64,000 bases of DNA from Clostridium sp. GTDB taxonomy: Bacteria; Bacteroidota; Bacteroidia; Bacteroidales; Muribaculaceae. A program made the position numbers and the translations under genes. The notes below the pieces were generated by a model, which was given only the letters and a program-made list of their open reading frames with translations, did not search any database and was not told the origin of the DNA. Shown piece after piece: positions 34,120-42,179 of this stretch (positions are counted from its first letter, which is position 1; every line of letters begins with the position of its first letter). The stretch covers positions 26,885 through 90,884 of the forward strand of contig JAMPBQ010000002.1 of NCBI GenBank assembly GCA_023666615.1. The letters run 5' to 3'.

Positions 34120-34146
34120 AATCCGTGTAATCCGTGAAATCCGTGG
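34120..34146 (+). repeat. Three ATCCGTG repeats at 9-nt spacing
   Basis: ATCCGTG at 34121, 34130 and 34139. The phrase AATCCGTGTAATCCGTGAA is a familiar intergenic word in Bacteroidetes genomes (recalled, not checked). Confidence 0.7.
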
Positions 34147-34175
34147 CAAAAATCCCCCCGCAATCAAAAAATCCG

Positions 34176-34183
34176 TATATTTG
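34176..34183 (+). promoter_or_regulatory. -7 box for the C1 peptidase gene
   Basis: TATATTTG, 20 nt before the ATG at 34204. No convincing TTTG at the -33 position, so only the -7 element is claimed. Confidence 0.5.
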
Positions 34184-34203
34184 CATATCAAAATCTTTCG
34201 AAA

Positions 34204-35397
34204 ATGCTAAAATACCTCATTATCCCCGCCATCTGCCTTGGCGTCGCCTCCCCGGCCTTCGCCGATGAGCCTGCTGATTCTGTCGAAGGCTTCGTATTCA
34301 CTGACGTAATCACAATCCCCACAACTTCCGTGAAGGACCAAAACAAGTCCGGCACTTGCTGGTGCTTCTGCGGCACCGGATTCTTTGAAAACGAAATCCG
34401 GCGCATCAAGGGCGATTCCCTCGACCTATCCGAGATGCTCACAGTGCGCCGCTGCTATGAGGACAAGGCCGACCGCTATGTCCGCAATTACGGCGACGTG
34501 AATTTCTCCCCCGGCGGCTCGGTGCTTGACGTAGCCCACGCCTGGAAAAAGTACGGCGTGGTGCCCGAAGAGGCATATCCCGGCCTTTCTTACGGCGAGG
34601 ACGGCCACGTGCATGGCGAGCTCAACGACATGATGGCCGCCATGCTTAAGGTGGTGAAGTCTAAGCCAAACAAGAAGATATCCACCGCTTGGCGTCCGGC
34701 TCTCAATGGCGTCCTTGACGCCTATTTCGGCCCCGTGCCCGAAACATTCACCTACAAAGGAAAGACCTATACTCCGCAATCCTACGCCCAAAGCCTCGGC
34801 GTAAACGTGGACGACTATGTTGGGTTCACATCCTTCACGCATCATCCTTTCTATGAGGAATTCATCCTTGAAATCCCCGACAACTGGCTCAATGCCTCCT
34901 ACATGAACGTTCCCCTTGACGACATGAAGGCCATCGTTGACAACGCCCTTGAGAATGGCTACACCGTGGCCTGGGCCGCCGACGTCAGCGAGGAAGGGTT
35001 CAAGTGGTACGACGGCGTTGCCCTCATGCCAAGGGAAAAGACCGAGGCTGACCTGCAGGGCACCGAGCTCTCTCGCTGGGTGAAGCTTTCCGACAAGGAG
35101 CGCCACGCCGAAACCTACAAGTTCAACGGACCGGTGGCTGAAATCAACGTCACTCAGGATTCGCGCCAAGCGATGTTCGACAGCCAGGAGACTACCGACG
35201 ACCACGGCATGATTATTGAAGGCGTGGCCACTGACCAGCAGGGCAACCGCTACTACAAGGTAAAGAACTCCTGGAACACAAACCAAAAGTACGACGGCTA
35301 CATCTACGTTTCCGAGCCATATTTCCTGGCGAAGACAATGGACATCTACGTCCACAAGGACGCCGTGCCCTCAGCCATAGCGAAGAAACTCAAATAA
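34204..35397 (+). CDS. Exported C1 cysteine aminopeptidase (PepC/bleomycin-hydrolase type)
   Basis: 397 residues with a signal peptide (MLKYLIIPAICLGVASPAFA). The papain-like triad is visible: Cys52 in SGTCWCFCG preceded by the oxyanion Gln of VKDQNKSG, His in DDHGMIIEG (~336) and Asn in VKNSWN (~356). Overall it resembles PepC/bleomycin hydrolase more than cathepsins. The signal peptide makes it a periplasmic or surface enzyme trimming peptides from the N-terminus, unlike cytosolic PepC. Monocistronic with a -7 box upstream. Confidence 0.92.
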   Translation: MLKYLIIPAICLGVASPAFADEPADSVEGFVFTDVITIPTTSVKDQNKSGTCWCFCGTGFFENEIRRIKGDSLDLSEMLTVRRCYEDKADRYVRNYGDVNFSPGGSVLDVAHAWKKYGVVPEEAYPGLSYGEDGHVHGELNDMMAAMLKVVKSKPNKKISTAWRPALNGVLDAYFGPVPETFTYKGKTYTPQSYAQSLGVNVDDYVGFTSFTHHPFYEEFILEIPDNWLNASYMNVPLDDMKAIVDNALENGYTVAWAADVSEEGFKWYDGVALMPREKTEADLQGTELSRWVKLSDKERHAETYKFNGPVAEINVTQDSRQAMFDSQETTDDHGMIIEGVATDQQGNRYYKVKNSWNTNQKYDGYIYVSEPYFLAKTMDIYVHKDAVPSAIAKKLK

Positions 35398-35460
35398 CCC
35401 ATCCGCGAAGCGAATGAATCTGTTTCGTTGAGTGAGGCAGCTTGCTGCCCCCCCCGCTCG

Positions 35461-37773
35461 TCAAAGTATCGTAAACCTGGCAAACTTCAGCAGCAGGGTC
35501 TTAACATCCACATTGTCAAACCGCACCCTGATCTTCGCATCGGGCTGGCTCGTGTCAACATCGATGATTGTGCCCTTGCCAAAGCGCGAATGTTCTATGC
35601 GCATGCCTTCCTCCAGTTCGCCCGGCGTATGCGTTTCGCCGGCGCTCATGCCGAAGGCCGGCGCCTGCGGCCGCTTTGCTCCAATGCCAAAAGATGGCGT
35701 GGGAATGGCCGAGGTCGCCGAGGCCGGGCGCCTGGGCGATACGGGGGAGTGGAACGACGCCCTCGCCTTGGATATCATGTCGGCCTGAGTGGGAATGGTG
35801 CCCTTGGTGAACTCAAGCCATTTGCTGTCAATGTCCTGAAGGAATCTTGACGGCTTGGTGGCCGCTGTCATGCCATTGCGGAATCGCGACGACGCGTAGG
35901 TCATCATGCAGAATCTTTTGGCTCGAGTTATCGCCACATACAGAAGCCGCCTCTCCTCCTCAATCTCCATGGGATTGTCCATGCTCATTGCCGATGGCAT
36001 CAGCTCTTCCTCAACCCCCACGATAAAGATGTTGCCAAATTCCAGCCCCTTGGCCGCGTGTATAGTCATTAGCGTCACCTTGTCTTGCCCGCTTTCGTCC
36101 GACGCGTCCTGATCGGTCGCAAGCGATACCTGCTGCAAAAATTGGGGCATCATCACCTCTTCCGCCAGGCCCTCCTCCAGCTTGCCGGCCACGTATTCCT
36201 GCACGCCGTTGAGAAGCTCTTGCAGGTTCTCCTGCTTCGATACGCTTTCGGGCGTGCGGTCGGAAATGAGCATGGACAGAAGCCGAGTGTCCGCCACTAT
36301 CTTCTTTGCTGTTTCGTAGGCGTCGCGCCCTTCCGTGTTGTAATCGATAAAGCCCTGTATCAGCTGGCGGAAGGCGTCGAGCTTGGCTGTCGTGCCCTTG
36401 TTTATGTCTATGCCGTAGCGCAAGGGGTCGGACATAGCCTCCCACATGCTCACGCTGTTGCTGATCGCTGCCGACGATATTTTCCGCACAGTGGTTTCGC
36501 CTATGCCCCTGGCGGGGAAATTGATTATGCGCTTAAGCGATTCATCGTCATGCGGATTTATCGAAAGCCTGAAATACGCAACGGCGTCCTTGATTTCCTT
36601 TCGCTGATAAAATGACAGGCCGCCATAGATGCGGTAGGGGATGTTGCGCCGCCGCAGGGCCTCCTCCAGCACGCGGCTCTGTGCGTTGGTGCGGTAAAGA
36701 ATCGCAAATTCCTCGTAGCTGTCGCCGGTCTTCATCTTTTGCTGCGATATGCGGTTGGAGACGAGGAAAGCCTCTTCAAAATCGCTGTAGCTTTTCACCA
36801 CTTCGATGCGGTCGCCGGGGGAGTTGCGCGAGAAAACTCGCTTGGGTATTTGCTCTTTGTTCTTTTCAATCAGCGAGTTAGCTGCGTTTATTATATTCTG
36901 CGTCGAACGGTAGTTCTGTTCCAACTTGTTGATTGTCAAGTTGGGATATGCCTTCTTTAGATTGAGGATATTGCGTATGTTGGCCCCGCGGAACGAGTAG
37001 ATGCTCTGCGCGTCGTCGCCCACTACGCAGAGGTTTCCGCTTTCTTGCGTAAGGAGCGACACGATCGAGTGCTGCGCGAAATTGGTATCCTGGTACTCAT
37101 CCACCAGCACATAGCGGAAATATTCCTTGTAGTGGTTGAGCACCTCGGGGTTTTCGCGCAAAAGCACGTTGGTGTAGTAGAGCAAATCGTCAAAATCCAT
37201 TGCCCCGGCCACATGGCAGCGGTTGACGTAAGCGGCGTATACCTCCGCCATCCTCGGCCGCTTGACCCTGCGGTCGGCCTCAATTATCTCCTTGTCCATG
37301 GCATAGGCCGAAGGCCCTATCAGAGCGTTCTTGGCGCTGGAGATGGCATTGAGCGCCACATTGGGCTTGTACACCTTGTCGTCAAGATCCATGTCCTTGA
37401 TTATCATCTTCACAAGCGATTTTGAATCAGCCGAATCGTAGATTGTGAAATTGGACGTGAACCCTATCAGCTCGGCGTGGCTGCGCAGAAGGCGCGAGAA
37501 AATGGAGTGGAAGGTGCCCATCCACAACTTCGACGCTATCTTGGGGCCGACAAGGGCCTGGATGCGCTCACGCATCTCGCGTGCCGCCTTGTTGGTGAAC
37601 GTCAGCGCCATAATGCGCCACGGCTCTACATCGTGCGCCAACAGATGCACTATCTTGTAGGTTAGCACTCGCGTTTTGCCAGACCCGGCGCCGGCGATAA
37701 CCAGCTGAGGCCCTGAACAATACTCCACCGCAGCGCGCTGCTGGTCGTTGAGCTTTGACAAATAGTCTTCCAT
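35461..37773 (-). CDS. UvrD/PcrA-type DNA helicase
   Basis: 770 residues from ATG 37773 (MEDYLSKLNDQQ). Superfamily 1A: Q-motif LNDQQRAAVEY, Walker A AGAGSGKTRVLTYK, motif II VDEYQDTN, motif III VVGDDAQSIYSFRGA, motif IV EQNYRST, motif V TIHAAKGLEF, motif VI YVAITRAKRF, and a C-terminal tudor-like segment (HSRFGKGTIIDVD). It acts in nucleotide-excision and mismatch repair and in removing stalled complexes. Five nt downstream of a DUF4250 gene on the same strand, so cotranscribed. A TTG start four codons upstream is possible but less likely. Confidence 0.95.
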   Translation of the reverse strand: MEDYLSKLNDQQRAAVEYCSGPQLVIAGAGSGKTRVLTYKIVHLLAHDVEPWRIMALTFTNKAAREMRERIQALVGPKIASKLWMGTFHSIFSRLLRSHAELIGFTSNFTIYDSADSKSLVKMIIKDMDLDDKVYKPNVALNAISSAKNALIGPSAYAMDKEIIEADRRVKRPRMAEVYAAYVNRCHVAGAMDFDDLLYYTNVLLRENPEVLNHYKEYFRYVLVDEYQDTNFAQHSIVSLLTQESGNLCVVGDDAQSIYSFRGANIRNILNLKKAYPNLTINKLEQNYRSTQNIINAANSLIEKNKEQIPKRVFSRNSPGDRIEVVKSYSDFEEAFLVSNRISQQKMKTGDSYEEFAILYRTNAQSRVLEEALRRRNIPYRIYGGLSFYQRKEIKDAVAYFRLSINPHDDESLKRIINFPARGIGETTVRKISSAAISNSVSMWEAMSDPLRYGIDINKGTTAKLDAFRQLIQGFIDYNTEGRDAYETAKKIVADTRLLSMLISDRTPESVSKQENLQELLNGVQEYVAGKLEEGLAEEVMMPQFLQQVSLATDQDASDESGQDKVTLMTIHAAKGLEFGNIFIVGVEEELMPSAMSMDNPMEIEEERRLLYVAITRAKRFCMMTYASSRFRNGMTAATKPSRFLQDIDSKWLEFTKGTIPTQADMISKARASFHSPVSPRRPASATSAIPTPSFGIGAKRPQAPAFGMSAGETHTPGELEEGMRIEHSRFGKGTIIDVDTSQPDAKIRVRFDNVDVKTLLLKFARFTIL

Positions 37774-37778
37774 GCCTA

Positions 37779-37964
37779 TCACCAAAACTTGTTGTTTGAC
37801 TCTGAATATTCAAAACCGCCCTTCGCCAGCGCCTCGGAGAGGGCGGCTTTGTCTATGTGCAAGTCTTCGCACAGGGCGTCAAGCGAAGGGTAATCATCCC
37901 TCAGCTTAGTGTTTATATAGCTCATAAGCATGGCCGGATCTTGCGGCAGTGAAGATAATTCCAT
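37779..37964 (-). CDS. DUF4250 family small protein
   Basis: 61 residues, complete for this small family (SLPQDPAMLMSYINTKLRDDYPSLDALCEDLHID). It looks like a helix-turn-helix-sized fold (LDALCEDLHIDKAALSEAL). The helicase follows after 5 nt, so they share a transcript. No function known. Confidence 0.8.
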   Translation of the reverse strand: MELSSLPQDPAMLMSYINTKLRDDYPSLDALCEDLHIDKAALSEALAKGGFEYSESNNKFW

Positions 37965-38065
37965 TGCGATAACTGCTTTAGTTTGAGTGAAAACTTAAAA
38001 GTTTTAGATTAAGCGAAATAGCAAAAAGCTTTAGATTAAGTTGATAAAATTCTCCTGCGGCATCG

Positions 38066-38635
38066 TCATGGCCTAAGACTCTCGGCCGCCAATTCGGAAA
38101 ACGACGCGGCAAAGCCCGGCGGTGTCGCCCATGTTTCGTCGGAAGATTGCATCTGGTCGATGGCGCGCAAGGTGAAGTCCAGCACCGCGCGCAGCTTTTC
38201 AGCCTTTGCGGCGTCAAACTCTCCGTTGGCCACGCCTTGCTCCAATATGGCCTCAAGCATCTCCCTCCCCTTCTCGCCGGCTTTCTTGCGCGTCTTGCTC
38301 TTGCGGGCAAAGTCCATGCTCAACAGTGATTTCAGTATCGAGCCCGGGGAAGCGCTGTGGTCAGCCGAAAGGCGAAGCTCGATAAAGCGCCTCAGCTTCC
38401 CCGCCGCCGAATCCGCCGACTGGGATATCTCGCGCAGCTGCCCCACCATCCTCTCGCTTTCAGTCTCAATCACGGCATTGTAAATGTCAAGCTTGCTCCT
38501 GAAATAAGTGTAGATCGTGCGGCGCCCCTTGTCCGAGGCGCTGGCTATATCCCCAATGGTGGTGTTCTCCACCCCATTGCGGATAAAAAGCTGCTTCGCC
38601 GTCTCAATCAATTTATCTCGAGTCCTTGTCCCCAT
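38066..38635 (-). CDS. TetR/AcrR family transcriptional regulator
   Basis: 189 residues. The TetR helix-turn-helix is clear at ~10-55 (TRDKLIETAKQLFIRNGVENTTIGDIA...GRRTIYTYFRSKLDIYNAV). The remaining helices form the ligand/dimer domain and share no motif I can name. It is a repressor of an unknown target; the neighbouring genes are not transporters. Its own promoter lies at 38663-38694, and the gap to DUF4250 is 101 nt with repeated TTTAGATTAAG words. Confidence 0.92.
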   Translation of the reverse strand: MGTRTRDKLIETAKQLFIRNGVENTTIGDIASASDKGRRTIYTYFRSKLDIYNAVIETESERMVGQLREISQSADSAAGKLRRFIELRLSADHSASPGSILKSLLSMDFARKSKTRKKAGEKGREMLEAILEQGVANGEFDAAKAEKLRAVLDFTLRAIDQMQSSDETWATPPGFAASFSELAAESLRP

Positions 38636-38662
38636 CTCGCGCCTATCTCGTTATTTTATTTG

Positions 38663-38694
38663 CAAAGTTACGCATTTTCCCGCAAAATCACAAA
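38663..38694 (-). promoter_or_regulatory. Promoter for the TetR gene
   Basis: On the minus strand: TTTG (38694-38691), 20 nt, TAACTTTG (38670-38663), 28 nt before the start codon. Confidence 0.78.
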
Positions 38695-38750
38695 CCCCCA
38701 CCCTCCCGCAAACCATCCGCATATATCCGAGTATTGAATTTCATCAAATT

Positions 38751-38821
38751 GTAGGGTCGCCATTTATGGCGACTGCGGCAAAGCATCCCGCCCCCCGCAT
38801 CAGTCGCCATTTATGGCGGCT
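38751..38821 (+). repeat. GTAG-headed REP-like palindrome and a second copy
   Basis: GTAG followed by GTCGCCAT-TT-ATGGCGAC (38756-38773); the core GTCGCCATTTATGGCG is repeated directly at 38803-38818. A 5' GTAG or similar tetranucleotide before a hairpin is described for REPs linked to RAYT transposases. Confidence 0.75.
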
Positions 38822-38938
38822 ATACGTGAAAATCCAACAACTTATGTTAAATCAACTAGTTGACTAGTCACATAATTTTAATTTTTTATAACTTTTCAAC
38901 GGATACGCAACGACTATTCAGTCATACAAAAAATTGAA

Positions 38939-38965
38939 TTGTAGGGACGCACCCTGGTGCGTCCG
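38939..38965 (+). repeat. GTAG-headed REP-like palindrome, identical to 61317-61343
   Basis: TTGTAG then GGACGCACC-CT-GGTGCGTCC. The same 27 bp occur at 61317-61343, and both are preceded by an ACTATTCAG word at about 30 nt. Confidence 0.85.
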
Positions 38966-39041
38966 GGACCATAAATGCGCAAATTTGACGTGAATCGTAC
39001 CCCCTGTCGCAATTTATTGTCAAATAATGAAAATGATTTGA

Positions 39042-39139
39042 CACCGCGAAGCGGTGATTCCATTGTTAACCGCGGGTAGATCGCTTCGCAATCTACCCGC
39101 GGCAGATATCCCCCCAACGTCAGCACGGCGAAGCCGTGC
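39042..39139 (+). repeat. Two-hairpin repeat module (locus 4)
   Basis: CACCGC-GAA-GCGGTG (39042-39056), spacer ATTCCATTGTTAAC, 12-bp hairpin CCGCGGGTAGAT/ATCTACCCGCGG (39070-39102), then GCACGGC-GAA-GCCGTGC (39123-39139). With the REPs at 38751 and 38939 it fills most of the 630-bp gene-free stretch left of the CXXX island; the remainder is AT-rich and holds nothing I recognise. Confidence 0.87.
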
Positions 39140-39265
39140 CTCTAACCACATCTGTTACAGAGGTAAGACTCCACCGTACTTTATTTGATTATCGGTTCTC
39201 CAAAGAAACACCCCGCAGCGGCGCTTGCATTGACTGAATCACCTCCAAATGCAAGTGTAATGTCA

Positions 39266-39541
39266 TTATTTTGTTACAAGCAAAATTTCATTTGACTGGA
39301 AGTTTATCTCCCAGTTGCCATTTTCTACACCTTCCCATTGGTACTTAGTGGACATATCATCCCACCATTTCTGAAATTTTGTTGTGGTCTCTCCGAGGTC
39401 TTTCACAAGTCGTTCGTAAAGGTCGAAATTCTCAGGAGAAAGGATTTTTGCCAACTCATTAATTCCGTTGCGACGCTCAAAGAGTGTCTGAATTTCATTC
39501 TTTTCTTCTTCGGTCACTTGACCAACTACTTTCTTGTTCAT
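39266..39541 (-). CDS. CXXX-repeat peptide modification system accessory protein
   Basis: 91 residues, charged and helical (TEEEKNEIQTLFERRNGINELAKIL), with a Trp-rich C-terminal half (KWWDDMSTKYQWEGVENGNWEINF). Size, position and sequence fit the small accessory protein of Bacteroidetes CXXX-repeat peptide systems; a precursor-recognition or scaffold role is inferred from analogy with other RiPP accessory proteins. It has no PqqD-like motif that I can see. The start overlaps the maturase stop by ATGA, so it is the last coupled gene of the operon. Confidence 0.75.
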   Translation of the reverse strand: MNKKVVGQVTEEEKNEIQTLFERRNGINELAKILSPENFDLYERLVKDLGETTTKFQKWWDDMSTKYQWEGVENGNWEINFQSNEILLVTK

Positions 39542-40470
39542 ATCTTGCCTATAATTTTCTCAAAAGGGTCGTTATAATCTAATTCAGGGATTTGAACATT
39601 GGCCACAAATGCGCCATACTCACGAATTCTATCAAGGAGTTTTCCTGCTATTTTTCTCTCAATATGCGCCATAAGACATTGCTGATGGCTTGGCGTATTT
39701 ATTTCTAACGTCAGTTTTTTATTTAACCATACGCATCGCTTGCAATTGTAGGCATCACATATACGACAAATTGGAGCATAGGCCAACTGCAGCAAATGGA
39801 CATTGTCAATATGCAGCCCGTCAGTAGGATTCCCAACGCTGTCTGCATTATCGCAGTAAAATGCCGGACAAAGATAGAAGTTCCCATCCGGGGATAATGC
39901 AATAGAATCTATCCCCGCATTACAATTATTCATATCGGACAACATCATTCTATCCGTGATAAGATTCAATTGTACATTGTTTCCATTACGATACAATTCA
40001 AAAATGGTATCACTGAGGCTTTGCAGTGCTTTTTCATATTCTTGGACATCCTCGTCTTTGAACGAATGAACATCCGTAAAAATGATGTTTATACGACTAA
40101 ATCTGTATATATTTTCTTTTATCAGATTGTATTGGACAATGAAATCTTTATAAGAGGCCGTCAAAACCACTGGCGCTGGATAAGTTTTTTCTGACTTATT
40201 AAATAAACCCCAATTTTGCAATACAATCACGTCTCCGTCAGAGCCTTTCTCCGATGTGATTTTAATATGAGGATAATCATTAAGGAGTTTCACATATTGC
40301 TCCGGCAAAGCGTACTCAGGATAGATAATATGTATGGTGATGTTTCTCTTTATAGCCCATAGGAGTCCATCTTCAAGAGCAGATAAAGATATTAGATGCG
40401 GGGTATTTCTCGTTCTATAATGACAATAGGAAACAACGCTATCGCACAACTGAATTATAAGATATTTCAT
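39538..40470 (-). CDS. CXXX-repeat peptide maturase (SPASM-like protein lacking the radical SAM triad)
   Basis: 310 residues. The C-terminal half has a SPASM-like cysteine set: C183, C201 and C206 (CNAGIDSIALSPDGNFYLC), C235, C238, C243, C246 and C265. The N-terminal half has only C9 and C16, so the CxxxCxxC motif that binds the radical-generating cluster is absent. By family it is the CXXX-repeat peptide maturase, always seen with a true radical SAM partner. It may bind auxiliary clusters and hold the precursor or act as a degenerate partner subunit. Overlaps both neighbours by ATGA, which implies a complex. Confidence 0.8.
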   Translation of the reverse strand: MKYLIIQLCDSVVSYCHYRTRNTPHLISLSALEDGLLWAIKRNITIHIIYPEYALPEQYVKLLNDYPHIKITSEKGSDGDVIVLQNWGLFNKSEKTYPAPVVLTASYKDFIVQYNLIKENIYRFSRINIIFTDVHSFKDEDVQEYEKALQSLSDTIFELYRNGNNVQLNLITDRMMLSDMNNCNAGIDSIALSPDGNFYLCPAFYCDNADSVGNPTDGLHIDNVHLLQLAYAPICRICDAYNCKRCVWLNKKLTLEINTPSHQQCLMAHIERKIAGKLLDRIREYGAFVANVQIPELDYNDPFEKIIGKI

Positions 40471-41654
40471 AATGAGTCCTCCTCTTCAAGTTTCTCTTTT
40501 GCTAACGCTTGTTTTATCTTAAACCAATAATAGTTATTGGCTCTTACCCTCGCCTTGTGCATTTTACAGATTGCAGTTGACCGTTGGAAAATAGTGGCAG
40601 TTTCGGCTGCATCATAGTTCTCTCCTTGACACCACGCGCATCCTAATGCAACATCACATTCTAAACATTTTTTAGATGATTGGGTGGTACGATCAAGAGA
40701 TAGAAATGGACGAAGTTTGTTCTTGTCAATTCCCTCGTTGACATTGCCAATGATTATTGGTTTCTTTGTTCGCAATGAGTATGCGGCAAATCTTGTACAG
40801 GGATAAAAATTCCCGGAGGCGTCAATTGCTAACATCTTCCCCGCCCCACACCAATTGTGATTGTCTGTTTCAGCATCTAACGGTTTGCCAATCAATTCAG
40901 AGAAAAAAGAACAGACATAGTCTTTATAATATTGTTTTGCGATTATTTCGTCAGCTAAACCTATAAGCTGTTGTTCAAATAGCCCGTCATCATTTTTTTT
41001 CCACACATCTTCAAATACCACATTGATATTTACTTCCTTGATTCCAAGAGAATATAGGTGCAAAACGCTTTCTTTGACATAGGGTATATCAGCCGAACTG
41101 ATTGTCACTTTGGTAGCGCCTTCGGGAAATTGGTTTAGCCATAATGGAATATTTTTAACAACATCTTCATAACTTCCACGTTCATCAGCCCCCTTCCAAA
41201 TACGATTGAGGTCATGTTTCCGTTTTGTGCCATCAATGGTAATACCTATCGAAAGATGCTCTCTATTCTTTGAGATGAATTTTTGGACCTTATCGGAATC
41301 ATAGTTGATGCCATTCGTAGAGAATGAGAACCTATACGAGTTGAACCAGTGATGATTAAGTCGGTACATCTCTGACTTAAGATAATCACAGATTTTATCA
41401 ATCAACTCTATCTCAAGAAATGGCTCGCCTCCGATAAAATCCCAGACTACTGATTTTTCGGGGAAATCACTTTCATGAGAAAGGATATAGTCAATTGCTG
41501 CCTTAGCAATTGACCAATCCATACGTTCTTTTTCATTTTTACCAACAAGATAGCAATACTTACAGGCTAATTGACAGTCCTTTGTTACTATAAACGTAAT
41601 GTTTTTAGCAATGCCAGATTCCCATGCGGGGATTTGCTCCTTATAGTCTGACAT
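40467..41654 (-). CDS. Radical SAM-SPASM peptide maturase, CXXX-repeat target type
   Basis: 395 residues. The radical SAM triad is C27, C31 and C34 (CQLACKYCY); the SAM-binding GGEP motif is present (FIGGEPFLE, ~75). The SPASM region has C269, C286, C330, C333, C339, C342 and C363 (WCGAGKMLAIDASGNFYPC, CLECDVALGCAWC), enough for two auxiliary [4Fe-4S] clusters. Such enzymes make Cys-to-carbon thioether or related crosslinks in ribosomally made peptides; the product of this subfamily is not known to me. It begins 9 nt after the Cys-rich precursor gene and overlaps the maturase by ATGA. AT-rich codons mark it as part of an acquired island. Confidence 0.9.
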   Translation of the reverse strand: MSDYKEQIPAWESGIAKNITFIVTKDCQLACKYCYLVGKNEKERMDWSIAKAAIDYILSHESDFPEKSVVWDFIGGEPFLEIELIDKICDYLKSEMYRLNHHWFNSYRFSFSTNGINYDSDKVQKFISKNREHLSIGITIDGTKRKHDLNRIWKGADERGSYEDVVKNIPLWLNQFPEGATKVTISSADIPYVKESVLHLYSLGIKEVNINVVFEDVWKKNDDGLFEQQLIGLADEIIAKQYYKDYVCSFFSELIGKPLDAETDNHNWCGAGKMLAIDASGNFYPCTRFAAYSLRTKKPIIIGNVNEGIDKNKLRPFLSLDRTTQSSKKCLECDVALGCAWCQGENYDAAETATIFQRSTAICKMHKARVRANNYYWFKIKQALAKEKLEEEDSL

Positions 41655-41663
41655 AAAGAATCT

Positions 41664-42179
41664 TTATAGATTTTGTGAACTGTTTTTACATGAATATTGA
41701 CAATATTGTTTGCAGCTGCCAAGACATGATGTATCACAACCGCCCAAACATGACTTTTCACATGTTCCTTGACATGAAGCAGAACATCCTTTACAGCTTG
41801 TTGCACAAGAGCCTGTACACATAGACGCGCAATTTCCACAACCCGATGAAGTTGCTGAATCTTGGCAATTACCACTACAATTTGAAGCACAACTGTCGCA
41901 TACGCTTGACTGTGCTGAATTTTCACAGCCAGTGCTACATGCTGAAGAGCAGCCTGAACTACATGCCGATGCTCCACATCCGTTTTTTGATGACCCGACA
42001 CAACTTTCGCTGCAAGTGCTGCCGCATCCTAAACGAGCAGAACCCGTGCAGCTGTTACCACATCCATTGGGATTACTGGGCTCATCTCCACCACATGATG
42101 ACAAAATCGTAGGAGCCAAAACAATACCCCCGAGTATCGGCAAAAGATGCTTGATAAATTCTCGTCGCGATATATTCAT
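41664..42179 (-). CDS. CXXX-repeat Cys-rich precursor peptide with Tat and lipoprotein signals
   Basis: 171 residues from ATG 42179; that ATG shares one base with the stop of the preceding gene (TAATG). The N-terminus has a twin-arginine consensus SRREFIK, a hydrophobic core and a lipobox LSSC. The mature part has 28 further Cys, mostly every fourth residue (C-GST-C-SES-C; C-SSG-C-SSA-C-STG-C; C-QGT-C-EKS-C-LGG-C-DTS-C), separated by Gly/Ser/Asn-rich linkers. It is the likely substrate of the two downstream enzymes. A Tat signal would suit export after folding or metal/crosslink formation in the cytoplasm, and the lipobox would anchor it. Which residues are modified is unknown. Confidence 0.88.
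   Translation of the reverse strand: MNISRREFIKHLLPILGGIVLAPTILSSCGGDEPSNPNGCGNSCTGSARLGCGSTCSESCVGSSKNGCGASACSSGCSSACSTGCENSAQSSVCDSCASNCSGNCQDSATSSGCGNCASMCTGSCATSCKGCSASCQGTCEKSCLGGCDTSCLGSCKQYCQYSCKNSSQNL

Noticed and set aside
38820-38876. Attachment-site-like AACTAGTTGACTAGTCA sequence left of the CXXX island
   Set aside because: Only a short partial palindrome (ACTAGT words); no second copy at the right edge and no integrase, so an att site cannot be supported.
41588-42001. Second frame over the Cys-rich precursor, rich in Val/Ala/His
   Set aside because: It is the out-of-frame reading of the TGY-rich repeat; the frame with the Tat/lipobox signal and CXXX spacing is clearly the real one.
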